A stretch of DNA of 59,234 bases. It comes from Opacimonas viscosa (lineage in GTDB: Bacteria; Pseudomonadota; Gammaproteobacteria; Enterobacterales; Alteromonadaceae). Positions 8,913-17,865 of this stretch are shown here, in pieces. The stretch is taken from assembly GCF_024199005.1 (NCBI RefSeq), contig NZ_JANATA010000020.1:1-59234 (forward strand), read 5' to 3'. The position numbers and the translations under genes were made by a program. Position 1 is the stretch's first letter, and every line of letters begins with the position of its first letter. Under the pieces are notes generated by a model that made no database searches, was not told where the DNA came from, and saw only the letters and a program-made list of their open reading frames with translations.

Positions 8913-9863
8913 ATGCCTAAATATTTAAGTATTCTTACTCAAGATCCCGCTGGCTATGAAGCTGCGCTTCATGAATTCGGTGGAGGTATTGTTGAGTCCA
9001 TAGAGCTAATACACTGCACTTCGACACCCGCAGATATTAAAGCGTCAAAAACGCAAATTTTGCTTGCTGACCCAGACTTGGCCGCGAGGGTGATTGATGA
9101 TTTACCTCACCTACAGTGGTTGCAATCCACTTGGGCTGGGAACAAACCTTTGTTGACTCATCCTCGCAGAGACTATTTGTTATCCGGTGTTAAAGACGTA
9201 TTTGCCCAGCAAATGGCTGAGTATACTCTGACCCATATTCTTAACCATGAGCACCGAACTAGAGAGTTCCAAACACTTCAAGCAATGAAGAAATGGGCCC
9301 CACCAGGAAAGTCTTCGATTAAAAACAAATGTTTAGGTATTTTGGGGTTTGGTAATATTGCGCAAAACATGGTCCCTATGTTAGAGAGTATGGGCCTCAA
9401 AATTGTAGGTTTGAACTCTAGTGGGGAAACTGTATTTGGTTGTTCCCAGGTGCCAATTGAAGCCCCGCTAGATAAAAATATTTTTGCTTCCCAATGTGAT
9501 TATTTGTTGAATTTATTGCCTGATACTCATAGTACTTACCAATTTATTGATAAAACCTTTACCGAACACTTACCGAAAAATTGTTTATTTATCAATGCCG
9601 GAAGAGGAACAGTAATCTCTGACGGTGTATTGTTAAATGCACTAGAGCAAGGGTATATTAGTTATGCAGTTTTAGATGTTTTTGAACAGGAGCCTTTGCC
9701 CATAAAAAGCGTATTGTGGTCTCATCCTAAGATTTTTATTACACAGCATACTGCGGCGAAATCGTCAGCGGAGGATATCATTGATATCTTGGTCCGTAAT
9801 TTCCAACGCTTTAAAATGCGGGCCCCCCTAAAGTATCAGTTAAGTTGGTTAAAAGGTTACTAA
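8913..9863 (+). CDS. D-2-hydroxyacid dehydrogenase (NAD(P)-binding)
   Basis: Protein of 316 residues of the D-isomer-specific 2-hydroxyacid dehydrogenase superfamily. The NAD(P) Rossmann motif is GILGFGNIAQNM (about residues 147-158). The substrate-domain Arg/Glu region is visible in NAGRGTVISDGVLLNALEQG and AVLDVFEQEPLP, and the catalytic His lies in ITQHTAAKS. The final motif lacks the usual H-x-x-G, reading H-T-A-A, a form common in the glyoxylate/hydroxypyruvate reductase-like branch. Start has an AGAGG site. The actual 2-keto acid substrate cannot be inferred. Confidence 0.88.
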   Translation: MPKYLSILTQDPAGYEAALHEFGGGIVESIELIHCTSTPADIKASKTQILLADPDLAARVIDDLPHLQWLQSTWAGNKPLLTHPRRDYLLSGVKDVFAQQMAEYTLTHILNHEHRTREFQTLQAMKKWAPPGKSSIKNKCLGILGFGNIAQNMVPMLESMGLKIVGLNSSGETVFGCSQVPIEAPLDKNIFASQCDYLLNLLPDTHSTYQFIDKTFTEHLPKNCLFINAGRGTVISDGVLLNALEQGYISYAVLDVFEQEPLPIKSVLWSHPKIFITQHTAAKSSAEDIIDILVRNFQRFKMRAPLKYQLSWLKGY

Positions 9864-9924
9864 CTAAACGGTCACTGCCGCCAATTTACAATACTTGCAA
9901 AGTCACTATTACATGGAGCTTACA

Positions 9925-10587
9925 ATGTCTAAACATCAACACAATGCTTTTACATGGTTGGTATTCTCTATACTAACACTCACTAGTATGCATGCCACGG
10001 CATTCAAAACGCCATTAAATGTTCTCTCTGATAAGATGCAAACCCCTCCAGCGTTATCACTGAGTCAGATTACGCCAGCTTCGCAAAATTCATTTTTTGC
10101 TCGAATTAGAGCATTATGCGGCCAAAGTTTTGCCGGTAAAATTAAGGTAGATACCAGTAATAGCCCTAACTTTGCTAACAAAGCATTAGTGATGCATGTC
10201 AGAGAATGTACCGATGACCAACTGCATATCCCTTTCCATGTTGGCACAGACGCTTCACGTACTTGGATACTGACCAAAACAGGCGGTGGTCTATTATTCA
10301 AGCATGACCATCGCCATGCCGACGGTTCTCATGATGATTTGACGATGTATGGTGGGCATACGGTAGACTCAGGCTCTGCACATACTCAAGCTTTTCCAAC
10401 AGACCCATACACCCGTGATCTATTTATTGCACAGGGCTATCCACAAAGTTTGCGGAACATTTGGGAAGTTTTTATCTACGAGGATACCTTCACCTATCGT
10501 TTAACCAGAGAAGGTTTTGAATTTAGAGTAGAGTTTGATTTAACAAAACCTGTAGTAACCCCAGTTACTCCATGGGGTTACTATTAG
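9925..10587 (+). CDS. Secreted protein of unknown function
   Basis: Protein of 220 residues. The ATG at 9925 is preferred over the in-frame ATG 30 nt upstream because it follows a GGAGCTT site and begins a clear signal peptide (MSKHQHNAFTWLVFSI, cleavage near HATA-F). The mature part has two cysteines (RIRALCGQSF and VRECTDDQ) that could form a disulfide, a KHDHRHADGSHDDLTMYGGH stretch rich in His/Asp that could bind metal, and a C-terminal domain of beta strands. I do not recognise a characterised family. Probably periplasmic; stands alone between the dehydrogenase and the convergent erpA. Confidence 0.75.
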   Translation: MSKHQHNAFTWLVFSILTLTSMHATAFKTPLNVLSDKMQTPPALSLSQITPASQNSFFARIRALCGQSFAGKIKVDTSNSPNFANKALVMHVRECTDDQLHIPFHVGTDASRTWILTKTGGGLLFKHDHRHADGSHDDLTMYGGHTVDSGSAHTQAFPTDPYTRDLFIAQGYPQSLRNIWEVFIYEDTFTYRLTREGFEFRVEFDLTKPVVTPVTPWGYY

Positions 10588-10604
10588 ATTTTGCAGAGGT
10601 AAGC

Positions 10605-10949
10605 TTAGATAGAGAAACTTGAGCCACAGCCACAGGTTGTGGTTGCATTGGGGTTGTTAACTAGGAAACGAGAACCTTCTAGGCCTTCTGTATAGTCGAC
10701 AACACCACCGACCAAATACTGTAAACTCATCGGGTCCACCACCAAGGTAACCGACTCTTTCTCAATCGTCATATCCCCTTCGTTGACCTTTTCGTCAAAA
10801 GTAAAGCCATACTGAAAACCTGAACAACCACCTCCAGTGACATAAACTCGAAGCTTAAGCTCAGGATTGCTTTCCTCTTCAATCAAAGTTTTAACTTTCT
10901 TTGCGGCTGCATCAGAAAACTCGATAGGTACTGCGGTTTCAACGGTCAT
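10605..10949 (-). CDS. erpA: Iron-sulfur cluster insertion protein
   Basis: A-type Fe-S carrier of 114 residues. The three cluster-binding cysteines are present: one in [11 protein letters not shown] and two in TCGCGSSF at the C-terminus. The sequence around [20 protein letters not shown] is typical of ErpA rather than IscA (length 114, no Isc genes around). ErpA delivers [2Fe-2S]/[4Fe-4S] clusters to apo-proteins such as IspG/IspH and is usually essential. AGGAG lies 11 nt before the ATG. A coiled-coil membrane protein gene lies directly upstream on the same strand. Confidence 0.96.
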   Translation of the reverse strand: MTVETAVPIEFSDAAAKKVKTLIEEESNPELKLRVYVTGGGCSGFQYGFTFDEKVNEGDMTIEKESVTLVVDPMSLQYLVGGVVDYTEGLEGSRFLVNNPNATTTCGCGSSFSI

Positions 10950-11028
10950 GTGTTTTTTACACTCCTAAATATTCAAACCTAATTATCTAATACTTGAGTA
11001 AATTCATCAAGTATTAGCAGATAAAAAA

Positions 11029-11760
11029 CTACTCCGTTGCAGCTGCTAAAATATCAGACCATACATACTGTTCAGATACGACTGCTCGTTTACGCTTCCA
11101 TTGCATGACATTGGTGTTAAAGGTCAGTGTTTCTGGAGTGAAACCCTCAGGGATAGCTAGTACATAAAAACGTTCTATAAAGTATTGATACTTGTATGAT
11201 AATGGACTATTTTTTTCGACAAAACCAAGCGAACGACTCAACAAATCTGCGACTTTATAGGTCTTTGCTTTGTCACCTTGAAGTCCTGTAATGTGTAAAT
11301 CTAAATTCCCGTATATGGTGGATTTTAATGCTCGCCCCTGCACGAGTAACAACGTCAAAAGGACTTTATTTTCTTCCGGCAAAGCATCGACTTTAATTGT
11401 TTGTACCGTCAAATAACTATCGACAGTATCCTTGCTCATCACCTGTTCGTACATTGTTACTTTTTCTTTTAAAGCACGTTGTTCTGTAAGGGTCGCAGTC
11501 ATGTTTTCCAACAATACTGCGGTACTTCCCTCTTGCAACGCTAACGCTACCTTTTGCTCGCTGACCAACAAGTTTAAACGGGTGTTTTCTAACTGAGTAT
11601 GATGTAGCGAACCGGTCAGTTTTTTGATCTCAGCACTTTGATCGCTGACAAAATGACCAGCATATAAAAAACCGAAGAGCCCACCCAATACGACTAAACC
11701 ACAAATCATGACATACAAGGCTAATTCACTTCGTGTGTTTACCCACTTTACTAAGTCCAC
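11029..11760 (-). CDS. Single-pass coiled-coil membrane protein (DUF6776-like)
   Basis: Protein of 243 residues starting with GTG after a GAGGG site. One hydrophobic helix (about residues 15-37) is followed by a coiled coil (about residues 45-110, rich in Leu/Gln/Glu heptads) and then a beta-rich periplasmic domain ending with WKRKRAVVSEQYVW. Proteins of this layout are often found upstream of erpA in Alteromonadales and Vibrionales and are annotated DUF6776 as I recall; the role is unknown. The anchor plus coiled coil suggests a scaffold at the inner membrane, which is inference only. Confidence 0.7.
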   Translation of the reverse strand: MDLVKWVNTRSELALYVMICGLVVLGGLFGFLYAGHFVSDQSAEIKKLTGSLHHTQLENTRLNLLVSEQKVALALQEGSTAVLLENMTATLTEQRALKEKVTMYEQVMSKDTVDSYLTVQTIKVDALPEENKVLLTLLLVQGRALKSTIYGNLDLHITGLQGDKAKTYKVADLLSRSLGFVEKNSPLSYKYQYFIERFYVLAIPEGFTPETLTFNTNVMQWKRKRAVVSEQYVWSDILAAATE

Positions 11761-11841
11761 AACGCCCTCAAAATTTTCCGCTCAATTTCAATCTATCGTT
11801 ATGATACACTTTAGACCAATTATTAAACACTCATAAATCAA

Positions 11842-13599
11842 ATGAATCTACATCAGCTCAGAGTGGTGCTCTCTCAACCTAAAACATCTTGGCAACTTTG
11901 TATGCTGGGAATTTTGGCGGGCATCTCTGCTGGGTGTGTGATTATTTTGTTTCGCTTGACGTTCCAATCATTGCAATTGTATGTCTTGCCAGAAGTCGGT
12001 GCGTATTCTGAATTACCTTGGTGGGGCCGTTTAGGCTTACCTTTTGTCGGAATCATTGGCATTTACTGTATCGCAGCACTGACTGGCTTTAATCATTACC
12101 GAGTAGGGATACCATTTGCAATCCATCGGGTCAAAATGCATTTCGGTTTAATGCCACTTCGCTCTACAATCAATCAATTTTTCGGTGGGATTTTTGCACT
12201 TGCCAGTGGCTTTTTTGTTGGACGCGAAGGGCCTTCGGTGCATTTAGGCGCTGCTGGCACTAGTTTTATTGGTGACGGCTTAAAACTTCCTTATAACTGT
12301 ATCAGAATACTAGCTGGCTGTGGTATCGCTGCAGGTATATCCGCCTCATTTAATACCCCCTTTGCAGCGATGATATTTGTCATGGAGGTCGTGTTAAGAG
12401 ACTACCGTATCCATATTTTCATCCCGATTATGATAGCGGCAGCCATCGGTTCGGTGATGTCTCGAATGGTCTTTGGTGATGGAACTGCACTCTTGTTTTT
12501 ATCGTTTGCAGATTTAGACCAATGGATCTACCTGTATTTGGTTTTGTTCGGAATGAGCCTGGGCGCCTTGGCTGCTCTATTTAATTATCAACTCATGGCT
12601 ATCATGCGCACGTGTCAAGATTTAGCTTTGCATTATCGATTTATCATTGCGGCTAGTTTTACCGGTATTATTGGTATTTTTATCCCCGATGCAATGGGAG
12701 CCGAGTTTTTATCTGTGCACAGTTTGTTAGATGCGAATATCGAAATCCAAGCTATCTTTGTGATTTTTTTAGCTAAATTTGTACTCGGGTGTGTAGCAAT
12801 TGGTTTAGGCATTCCAGGTGGAATTATAGGTCCCGTCATGATTATCGGTATGTTTGCTGGTGCTTTATTGGCATTTCCTTTAGAAAATATCCTCGGCACT
12901 ACAGAATACCATGATACATTTGTGCTATTGGGCGTCGCTGGCATGTTAACGGCGGTTTTAAATGCCCCCTTAGCGGCGATGTCAGCAGTAATGGAGTTAT
13001 CATACTCACCACAAATTGTACTACCTTGTATCTTGGTGATCGTCCCTGCCTATGTTATTTCGCATCAAGTATTTAAAAACCGTTCTATTTTTATTCAGCA
13101 ACTGGAACTCCAAAACCTCCCCTATCGGCAATCATCAATCACCCAAAGCTTGCAAAAAACTGGGGTGTTAGCTTTAGCACACAAAAACATCTCTACGTTC
13201 GGTGAGAACGAAATAACTACACTGTTAGAGCATCTAAAAACGGATCCCGAACACTATTACCTAATAAAAACAACCAATGAAGAATATCAAGGGAATGCTC
13301 GTCCTACAGATAAATTTGCAGAAAATGCATATAGTCTAGAACTCGCGAGTCCATACAACTTTGCTTTGATTACACCGAATTTAGAATTAGCAAGTGCTAC
13401 TACTCCTGAACCTAGAGAAGCTTTTACGCATTCACCTTTACCCATTTTCTCATTTCAAAACACGTTGTCAGAAGTGTATGATGTACTTAAGACAGAACGA
13501 CGTGGTGCCGTTTTGATTATGTGTCCTGACGCCAAGACCATTCATGGAATCATTACTTGGAATATGTTGCACGCTTATTTATTCCAACAAAACTTCTAA
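11842..13599 (+). CDS. ClC-family chloride channel/antiporter with degenerate CBS tail
   Basis: Membrane protein of 585 residues. The transmembrane ClC core covers about residues 1-425. The second selectivity motif GREGPSVHLGA with its gating Glu is intact, and the internal-Glu segment reads NTPFAAMIFVMEV, so proton coupling is possible. The first motif, normally GSGIP, reads YRVGIPFAIHR, and the third, normally GxFxP, reads GGIIGPVMI. The C-terminal 150 residues look like a weak CBS pair (QKTGVLALAHK, then FQNTLSEVYDVLKTERRGAVLIM). Likely a Cl-/H+ exchanger used in acid or osmotic adaptation; divergent enough that anion selectivity is open. It may be transcribed with hemJ, 10 nt downstream. 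Confidence 0.88.
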   Translation: MNLHQLRVVLSQPKTSWQLCMLGILAGISAGCVIILFRLTFQSLQLYVLPEVGAYSELPWWGRLGLPFVGIIGIYCIAALTGFNHYRVGIPFAIHRVKMHFGLMPLRSTINQFFGGIFALASGFFVGREGPSVHLGAAGTSFIGDGLKLPYNCIRILAGCGIAAGISASFNTPFAAMIFVMEVVLRDYRIHIFIPIMIAAAIGSVMSRMVFGDGTALLFLSFADLDQWIYLYLVLFGMSLGALAALFNYQLMAIMRTCQDLALHYRFIIAASFTGIIGIFIPDAMGAEFLSVHSLLDANIEIQAIFVIFLAKFVLGCVAIGLGIPGGIIGPVMIIGMFAGALLAFPLENILGTTEYHDTFVLLGVAGMLTAVLNAPLAAMSAVMELSYSPQIVLPCILVIVPAYVISHQVFKNRSIFIQQLELQNLPYRQSSITQSLQKTGVLALAHKNISTFGENEITTLLEHLKTDPEHYYLIKTTNEEYQGNARPTDKFAENAYSLELASPYNFALITPNLELASATTPEPREAFTHSPLPIFSFQNTLSEVYDVLKTERRGAVLIMCPDAKTIHGIITWNMLHAYLFQQNF

Positions 13600-13609
13600 C
13601 TGAGACATT

Positions 13610-14038
13610 ATGACAATTTTATGGTTAAAAGCCTTACATGTGTTTTTTATGCTAGCTTGGATGGCTGGCATATTTTATCTACCGCGCTTATTTGTATATT
13701 TTGCTGAATCTCCACATCAAGAAACACGAGATACTCTAAAAATCATGCAACGTCGCTTATGGTTTTTTGTGACGCCGTTTGCACTACTCACATTGATTTT
13801 CGGTATTTGGCTAATTGTGAGTTATGGGAGTGCGTGGTTGGCAGCGTCTGCTTGGTTGCATGCCAAACTGGTTTTGGTGGCTACCTTGTATGCTTATCAT
13901 ATTTACTTATACCTGATCATGCGAGATCTCGCTCAGGATAAAAACATAAAGACACCAAAGTTTTATCGCATTCTCAACGAAGTGCCGGTACTTGGCGTCC
14001 TTGCTATTGTGGTATTTGCGGTGGTAAAGCCGTTCTAA
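13610..14038 (+). CDS. hemJ: Protoporphyrinogen oxidase HemJ
   Basis: Membrane protein of 142 residues, four hydrophobic helices. HemJ (UPF0093) oxidises protoporphyrinogen IX to protoporphyrin IX in heme synthesis in bacteria that lack HemG/HemY. Family residues are visible: WLKALHVFFMLAWMAGIFYL with the conserved His, LPRLFVYFAE, and RRLWFFVTPFALLTL, then HAKLVLVATLYAYHIYL with a second conserved His, and RILNEVPVLGVLAIV near the end. It starts 10 nt after the ClC gene and is convergent with the UPF0149-like gene. Confidence 0.93.
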   Translation: MTILWLKALHVFFMLAWMAGIFYLPRLFVYFAESPHQETRDTLKIMQRRLWFFVTPFALLTLIFGIWLIVSYGSAWLAASAWLHAKLVLVATLYAYHIYLYLIMRDLAQDKNIKTPKFYRILNEVPVLGVLAIVVFAVVKPF

Positions 14039-14078
14039 TTAGCCCACTCAATAATCGGGTTCTTCTGAGGTCATTTTT

Positions 14079-14107
14079 AGCTATATTCTATTACTTGAAA
14101 TATAGCT
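14079..14107. terminator. Hairpin between convergent hemJ and UPF0149-like gene
   Basis: Perfect 9-bp inverted repeat AGCTATATT (14079-14087) / AATATAGCT (14099-14107) in the short gap between two gene ends. The T-tract after it is weak, so terminator function is only likely. Confidence 0.4.
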
Positions 14108-14746
14108 TTATGTCTCATCATCTGCGGTGCCAAATGGGGCAGCAAATTGTTCAAATTGATTAGGCAAATAACTGGCTAACAGCCCACTTAACTCGTTGTA
14201 TTGCAGCAATGCGTCAGGTAACTGTGCAAAGATTTGAGGTAATGCAGCGGCTAAAGTAGGGGCATTATCCCCTGCTCTTTCTAACGCAACAGACACATCC
14301 ACAAATGTAGAAAACATATTCAAACAATGTGTTAAATTATCCGCCTGGGTGGTTTGTTCTTCTGCAGGGAGCTTTTGCCAAGCGGCTTGCCAAGTTGTCT
14401 CACATTGCTCATGTGCGAGTAATAGACCAGCTAGAAAAAGCTGACAAGGCGTATTTACTGTTTGGGTAACTTGGTCGTATTCCCATTGGGTAATAAACGC
14501 AATTTCTCCTTCTGACATGTCTTGGAGGGTAACTGCCATTTGTTGCATCAACACTGCGGTAATGTTGTCAATTTGAACTTCATCAGTTAGCTGCTGATGC
14601 TGAGCAAATGTCCATGGCATCCATTGTTCTGGCATAGGAATTTCAGGTGCGGCACACACCCCAAAAATCATTCCTTGCACCACAGCTTCAGAATGCAGTG
14701 CGGTCGAAATTTGCGTATTTTGATAAAGTTCAGATAATGGGGACAT
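14108..14746 (-). CDS. UPF0149 (YecA/YgfB)-like protein
   Basis: Acidic protein of 212 residues, helical throughout. The start SPLSELYQNTQISTALHSEAVVQGMIFGVCAAPEI and the later FLAGLLLAHEQCETTWQAAW follow the pattern of UPF0149 proteins (a helix around G-x-x-x-G followed by a Trp). No SEC-C zinc motif is present at the C-terminus, unlike long YecA. Family call is moderate. Function unknown. Confidence 0.6.
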   Translation of the reverse strand: MSPLSELYQNTQISTALHSEAVVQGMIFGVCAAPEIPMPEQWMPWTFAQHQQLTDEVQIDNITAVLMQQMAVTLQDMSEGEIAFITQWEYDQVTQTVNTPCQLFLAGLLLAHEQCETTWQAAWQKLPAEEQTTQADNLTHCLNMFSTFVDVSVALERAGDNAPTLAAALPQIFAQLPDALLQYNELSGLLASYLPNQFEQFAAPFGTADDET

Positions 14747-14830
14747 AAGTAAGCTTTTAATAATTAATTAGGTTTATAATAACATAAAAATTCTGGCACT
14801 AATGAAACAAGAGCATTACAAGGATAACCT

Positions 14831-15109
14831 ATGGCCATTGCAGCAGCTGTACACATTTTAGTGAAAACAGAAAAAGAAGCATTGAGTATTTTACAGCAAC
14901 TAAAAAAAGGAAAAAATTTTGGTCAATTAGCGAAAAAACATTCGCTATGTCCATCAGGGAAAAAAGGGGGTGAACTAGGTGAATTTCGCAAAGGTCAAAT
15001 GGTCAAACAATTTGATGACGTTGTTTTTAAAAAGCCTGTTTTAGCACTCCATGGTCCGATTAAAACGAAGTTTGGTTTTCATATCATTAAAACTTTATAT
15101 CGCAACTGA
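14831..15109 (+). CDS. ppiC: Parvulin peptidyl-prolyl cis-trans isomerase C
   Basis: Free-standing cytosolic parvulin domain of 92 residues, the size of E. coli PpiC. Visible are [14 protein letters not shown] (first active-site His), [33 protein letters not shown] and [12 protein letters not shown] (second His). It speeds proline isomerisation during folding. Lysines are unusually frequent (KKGKNF, KKHS, GKKGG), giving a basic protein. AGGAT site before the ATG. It stands 32 nt before the Nramp-like gene. Confidence 0.95.
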   Translation: MAIAAAVHILVKTEKEALSILQQLKKGKNFGQLAKKHSLCPSGKKGGELGEFRKGQMVKQFDDVVFKKPVLALHGPIKTKFGFHIIKTLYRN

Positions 15110-15141
15110 GTATTCTTCTATTAGTTGGAGAGCCCTACAAT

Positions 15142-16344
15142 ATGTCTATTCGTACCTCAGGATTACTTGTCACGGCGGCGTTTATTGGCCCTGGAACTGT
15201 TACAACCGCGACCCTTGCTGGTGCGAGCTTTGGTTATAGCTTGGTTTGGGCATTAGTCCTATCTGTGATAGCCACAATAGTCATGCAAAACATGGCTTGT
15301 CGAGTCGGTCTGGTTACTGGTCAGGGACTAGCGGGTGCCTTGCACCATACTGTTACGCATCCTATGTTGAAATGGCTCATGATGTTTTTGGTAGCTGGGG
15401 CTATCGGAATAGGCAACGCAGCATATGAAGCAGGGAATATTTCAGGTGCGGTACTTGGTTTAAGTCAGTTATTAGGTGGTTCAACCTATATGTGGATTTT
15501 AGGTATAGGGGCCATTGCAGGGTATATCATTGTACATGGCAATAGCGCTGTATTTGAGAGGCTTTTAGTCACACTCGTTTGTATTATGAGCGCTGTTTTT
15601 ATTTTGACCTTTGCCTTATTGGTGCAAACTCAAGACCTGAGTAGTATCTTTATTGGACTAGTTCCTACAGACCTAGCTGTAGATAAATTAACCTTAATTA
15701 TTGCATTAATCGGTACTACACTCGTACCATACAACTTATTCTTGCAATCCTCTATGGTTGCTCGCGACACCCAACCTACTGTCACTACTAAAAACTTGAA
15801 GGCTGTTGGTCAGCAAAATATCCTCAGCATTGGCTTAGGTGGGTTGGTGACTTTTGCTATCATGGGGACTGCTGCAAGTACCTTCTTCGCCTTAGGTCTC
15901 CAAGTAGAAGCAGGCAATATAGCGTTGCAACTGACACCGCTGCTCGGTGAATATGCCCAAGTCTTTTTTGCATTAGGGTTGTTAGCTGCGGGGCTAACAT
16001 CAGCAATGACGGCTCCAATTGCCGGCGCTTATGCTTTATCTGGGGTGTTTAAATTAGCTGAAAAACCAGATGCTAAGCATTTTAAAATGTTTGCTATGGG
16101 GATTTTAGTCAGTGGCGTGGGGGTTGCTTTGCTCGGCTTCAAGCCGATCTTGGCCATCATTTTTGCACAAGCTACGAATGCGTTGTTACTGCCCTTTATT
16201 GCTATCTTTCTATTACTTGTCATGAACAACAAGCGCGTAATGCATAAACACACCAACAATCTCTACAATAACGTTTTAACAACTTTCATCGTATTAACTG
16301 TAAGTGCGCTAGGGCTGTATAAACTCGTATCACTGTTTCTTTAA
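15142..16344 (+). CDS. Nramp-family transporter, divergent metal-site motifs
   Basis: Membrane protein of 400 residues with about 11 hydrophobic segments of the Nramp (SLC11) family: GLLVTAAFIGPGTVTTATLA opens helix 1, and GTTLVPYNLFLQSSMVAR lies at helix 6. In canonical MntH the helix-1 motif is DPGN and the helix-6 motif is MPH; here they read GPGT and VPY, so the Asp, Asn, Met and His metal-site residues are replaced. The family fold is clear, but transport of Mn2+/Fe2+ by the usual chemistry is doubtful. It may belong to a subgroup with other substrates. Preceded by GGAGAG-type site; follows ppiC. Confidence 0.85.
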   Translation: MSIRTSGLLVTAAFIGPGTVTTATLAGASFGYSLVWALVLSVIATIVMQNMACRVGLVTGQGLAGALHHTVTHPMLKWLMMFLVAGAIGIGNAAYEAGNISGAVLGLSQLLGGSTYMWILGIGAIAGYIIVHGNSAVFERLLVTLVCIMSAVFILTFALLVQTQDLSSIFIGLVPTDLAVDKLTLIIALIGTTLVPYNLFLQSSMVARDTQPTVTTKNLKAVGQQNILSIGLGGLVTFAIMGTAASTFFALGLQVEAGNIALQLTPLLGEYAQVFFALGLLAAGLTSAMTAPIAGAYALSGVFKLAEKPDAKHFKMFAMGILVSGVGVALLGFKPILAIIFAQATNALLLPFIAIFLLLVMNNKRVMHKHTNNLYNNVLTTFIVLTVSALGLYKLVSLFL

Positions 16345-16385
16345 TGGATAACTTTACCGTACTATCTTCATGAGTAAAACTGAGA

Positions 16386-17555
16386 TTATGCTTGTAAACG
16401 CCCAATAACTTCATCAAGCATTTCACGACTGACACCATAATTTAAACGGAAGAACTGATCATTTCCAAAATCGATACCAGGAGAAGGGCCGACTCCCTTT
16501 GCCTCAGCCCATTTTTGGACATTTTCAACACCGAGTCCTGATGCATCAACCCATAGTAGAAAAGTCGCTTGAGGGGATTTAGCCGACAACCCTGGAATGG
16601 CATTAATGGCAGTGACTAAATGATCGCGATTCGCTTTCAAATAGGCTTTCTGAGCTTGTAACCATTCATCACAACGTGTAAAAGCGGCTTCTGTGGCTAT
16701 CAGTCCCATTATCGTCACCCATGGCACCATGCCTTGAGCTGATTGGGTAAATTGGGTGCGTAACTGCGCATTCGGGATAATGGCAAATGAAGCACCTAAT
16801 CCTGCTATGTTGAAGGTTTTGTTAGCCGCCATTAACGTTATGGAATGATCTTGGAGTTTAGGGTGAGCCCCTGCCGGTAAATGAGGAACGTCATCCAAAA
16901 TTAAATCGCAATGAATTTCATCACTACATAAAATAACGTTATTTTCGTAACAAATGTTTGCAATACGATCCAGCTGATCCTGAGTCAATACACTACCTAC
17001 AGGGTTCATCGGATTACACATGATCAACAATTTAGTAGAATCAGCTTTTGCGGCTTTTTCCAAAGCGACAAAATCTATCATCCAGCGGCCCTCAACTTCA
17101 TGGGTCGGGATATGTACTGCATGGCACCCTTGGTTTTTAGGTGCCGCTAACAAAGGAGGATAATTTGGAGATTGGACAAGCACATTACTTTCTGGAGCAC
17201 TAAAAGCTTTGACCGCCATATTAAACGCTGGGCAGACGCCAGGCGTCCAAACTATCCAAGCAGGATCAATGGTCCAGCCATATTGTTGTTGGCACCAATG
17301 CACCACAGCAGCATTAGCCGGAGCATGTTGCCCGGGTAGATGATAGCCTAAAACACCATGATCGATATTCGCATGTAACGCGGCAGCTATTTCAGGCGCA
17401 ATTTTAAACTCAGTATCCGCAACCCACATTGGTAAGATATCTGTGCCTTTATACTTTTCCCATTTGAATGAAAAAGTACCTGAACGGTCAATTCTTTCGG
17501 CAAATAAATCTTCGGTTAGCGTGCTTTGCGGAGGCGTTGTTGATGTATCAGACAT
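16386..17555 (-). CDS. MalY/PatB-type PLP-dependent C-S lyase/aminotransferase
   Basis: Fold-type I PLP enzyme of 389 residues. The lysine that binds PLP is in MAANKTFNIAGLGASF; other features are LPMWVADTEFKIAPEIAAAL near the N-terminus, VWTPGVCPAFNMAVKAF, CNPMNPVGSVLTQDQL, CSDEIHCDLIL and FFRLNYGVSREMLDEVIGRL. This is the MalY/PatB group, which includes cystathionine beta-lyases that release homocysteine or sulfide. Substrate cannot be fixed from sequence. It is isolated on the minus strand, with a 310-nt gap upstream. Confidence 0.9.
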   Translation of the reverse strand: MSDTSTTPPQSTLTEDLFAERIDRSGTFSFKWEKYKGTDILPMWVADTEFKIAPEIAAALHANIDHGVLGYHLPGQHAPANAAVVHWCQQQYGWTIDPAWIVWTPGVCPAFNMAVKAFSAPESNVLVQSPNYPPLLAAPKNQGCHAVHIPTHEVEGRWMIDFVALEKAAKADSTKLLIMCNPMNPVGSVLTQDQLDRIANICYENNVILCSDEIHCDLILDDVPHLPAGAHPKLQDHSITLMAANKTFNIAGLGASFAIIPNAQLRTQFTQSAQGMVPWVTIMGLIATEAAFTRCDEWLQAQKAYLKANRDHLVTAINAIPGLSAKSPQATFLLWVDASGLGVENVQKWAEAKGVGPSPGIDFGNDQFFRLNYGVSREMLDEVIGRLQA

Positions 17556-17865
17556 TCTAAATATTCTATTTCTTAAAACTATAAACGCATCTTAATGCAC
17601 TTAATTCAATAGTGATAGGGCTTTATGCGTTTTCCTTCTGAGCCATTCGTAATACGATATACATCCTTGTTATAAAAACGCTTGGATAGATGATAATCAA
17701 CAAAACTAGTACTTAGCTTTATTAGGAGAAAGTATACTGGAGCGGTATAATTAGGAATTTGTAAGGTAATAATACAGAACATGTTGTTGCTGGACTCATG
17801 TTATGAGGTCACAACAGGAAACATGTTTTTTGTGACTGTTCGCAGTAAAACTGAAAGAGGATAAC
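17556..17865. other. 310-nt gene-free gap between two divergent genes
   Basis: Holds the divergent promoters of the C-S lyase gene (minus) and the small acidic protein (plus). A TATAAT (17746-17751) lacks a good -35. A nested inverted repeat at 17808-17836 is the only striking structure. No ORF or RNA gene recognised. Confidence 0.5.
17808..17836. promoter_or_regulatory. Nested inverted repeat in the leader of the 17866 gene
   Basis: GTCACAA (17808-17814) and TTGTGAC (17830-17836) are perfect inverted copies enclosing the palindrome AAACATGTTT (17819-17828). It ends 29 nt before the start codon, where it could be an operator or an RNA hairpin masking the leader. No protein is assigned. Confidence 0.45.
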
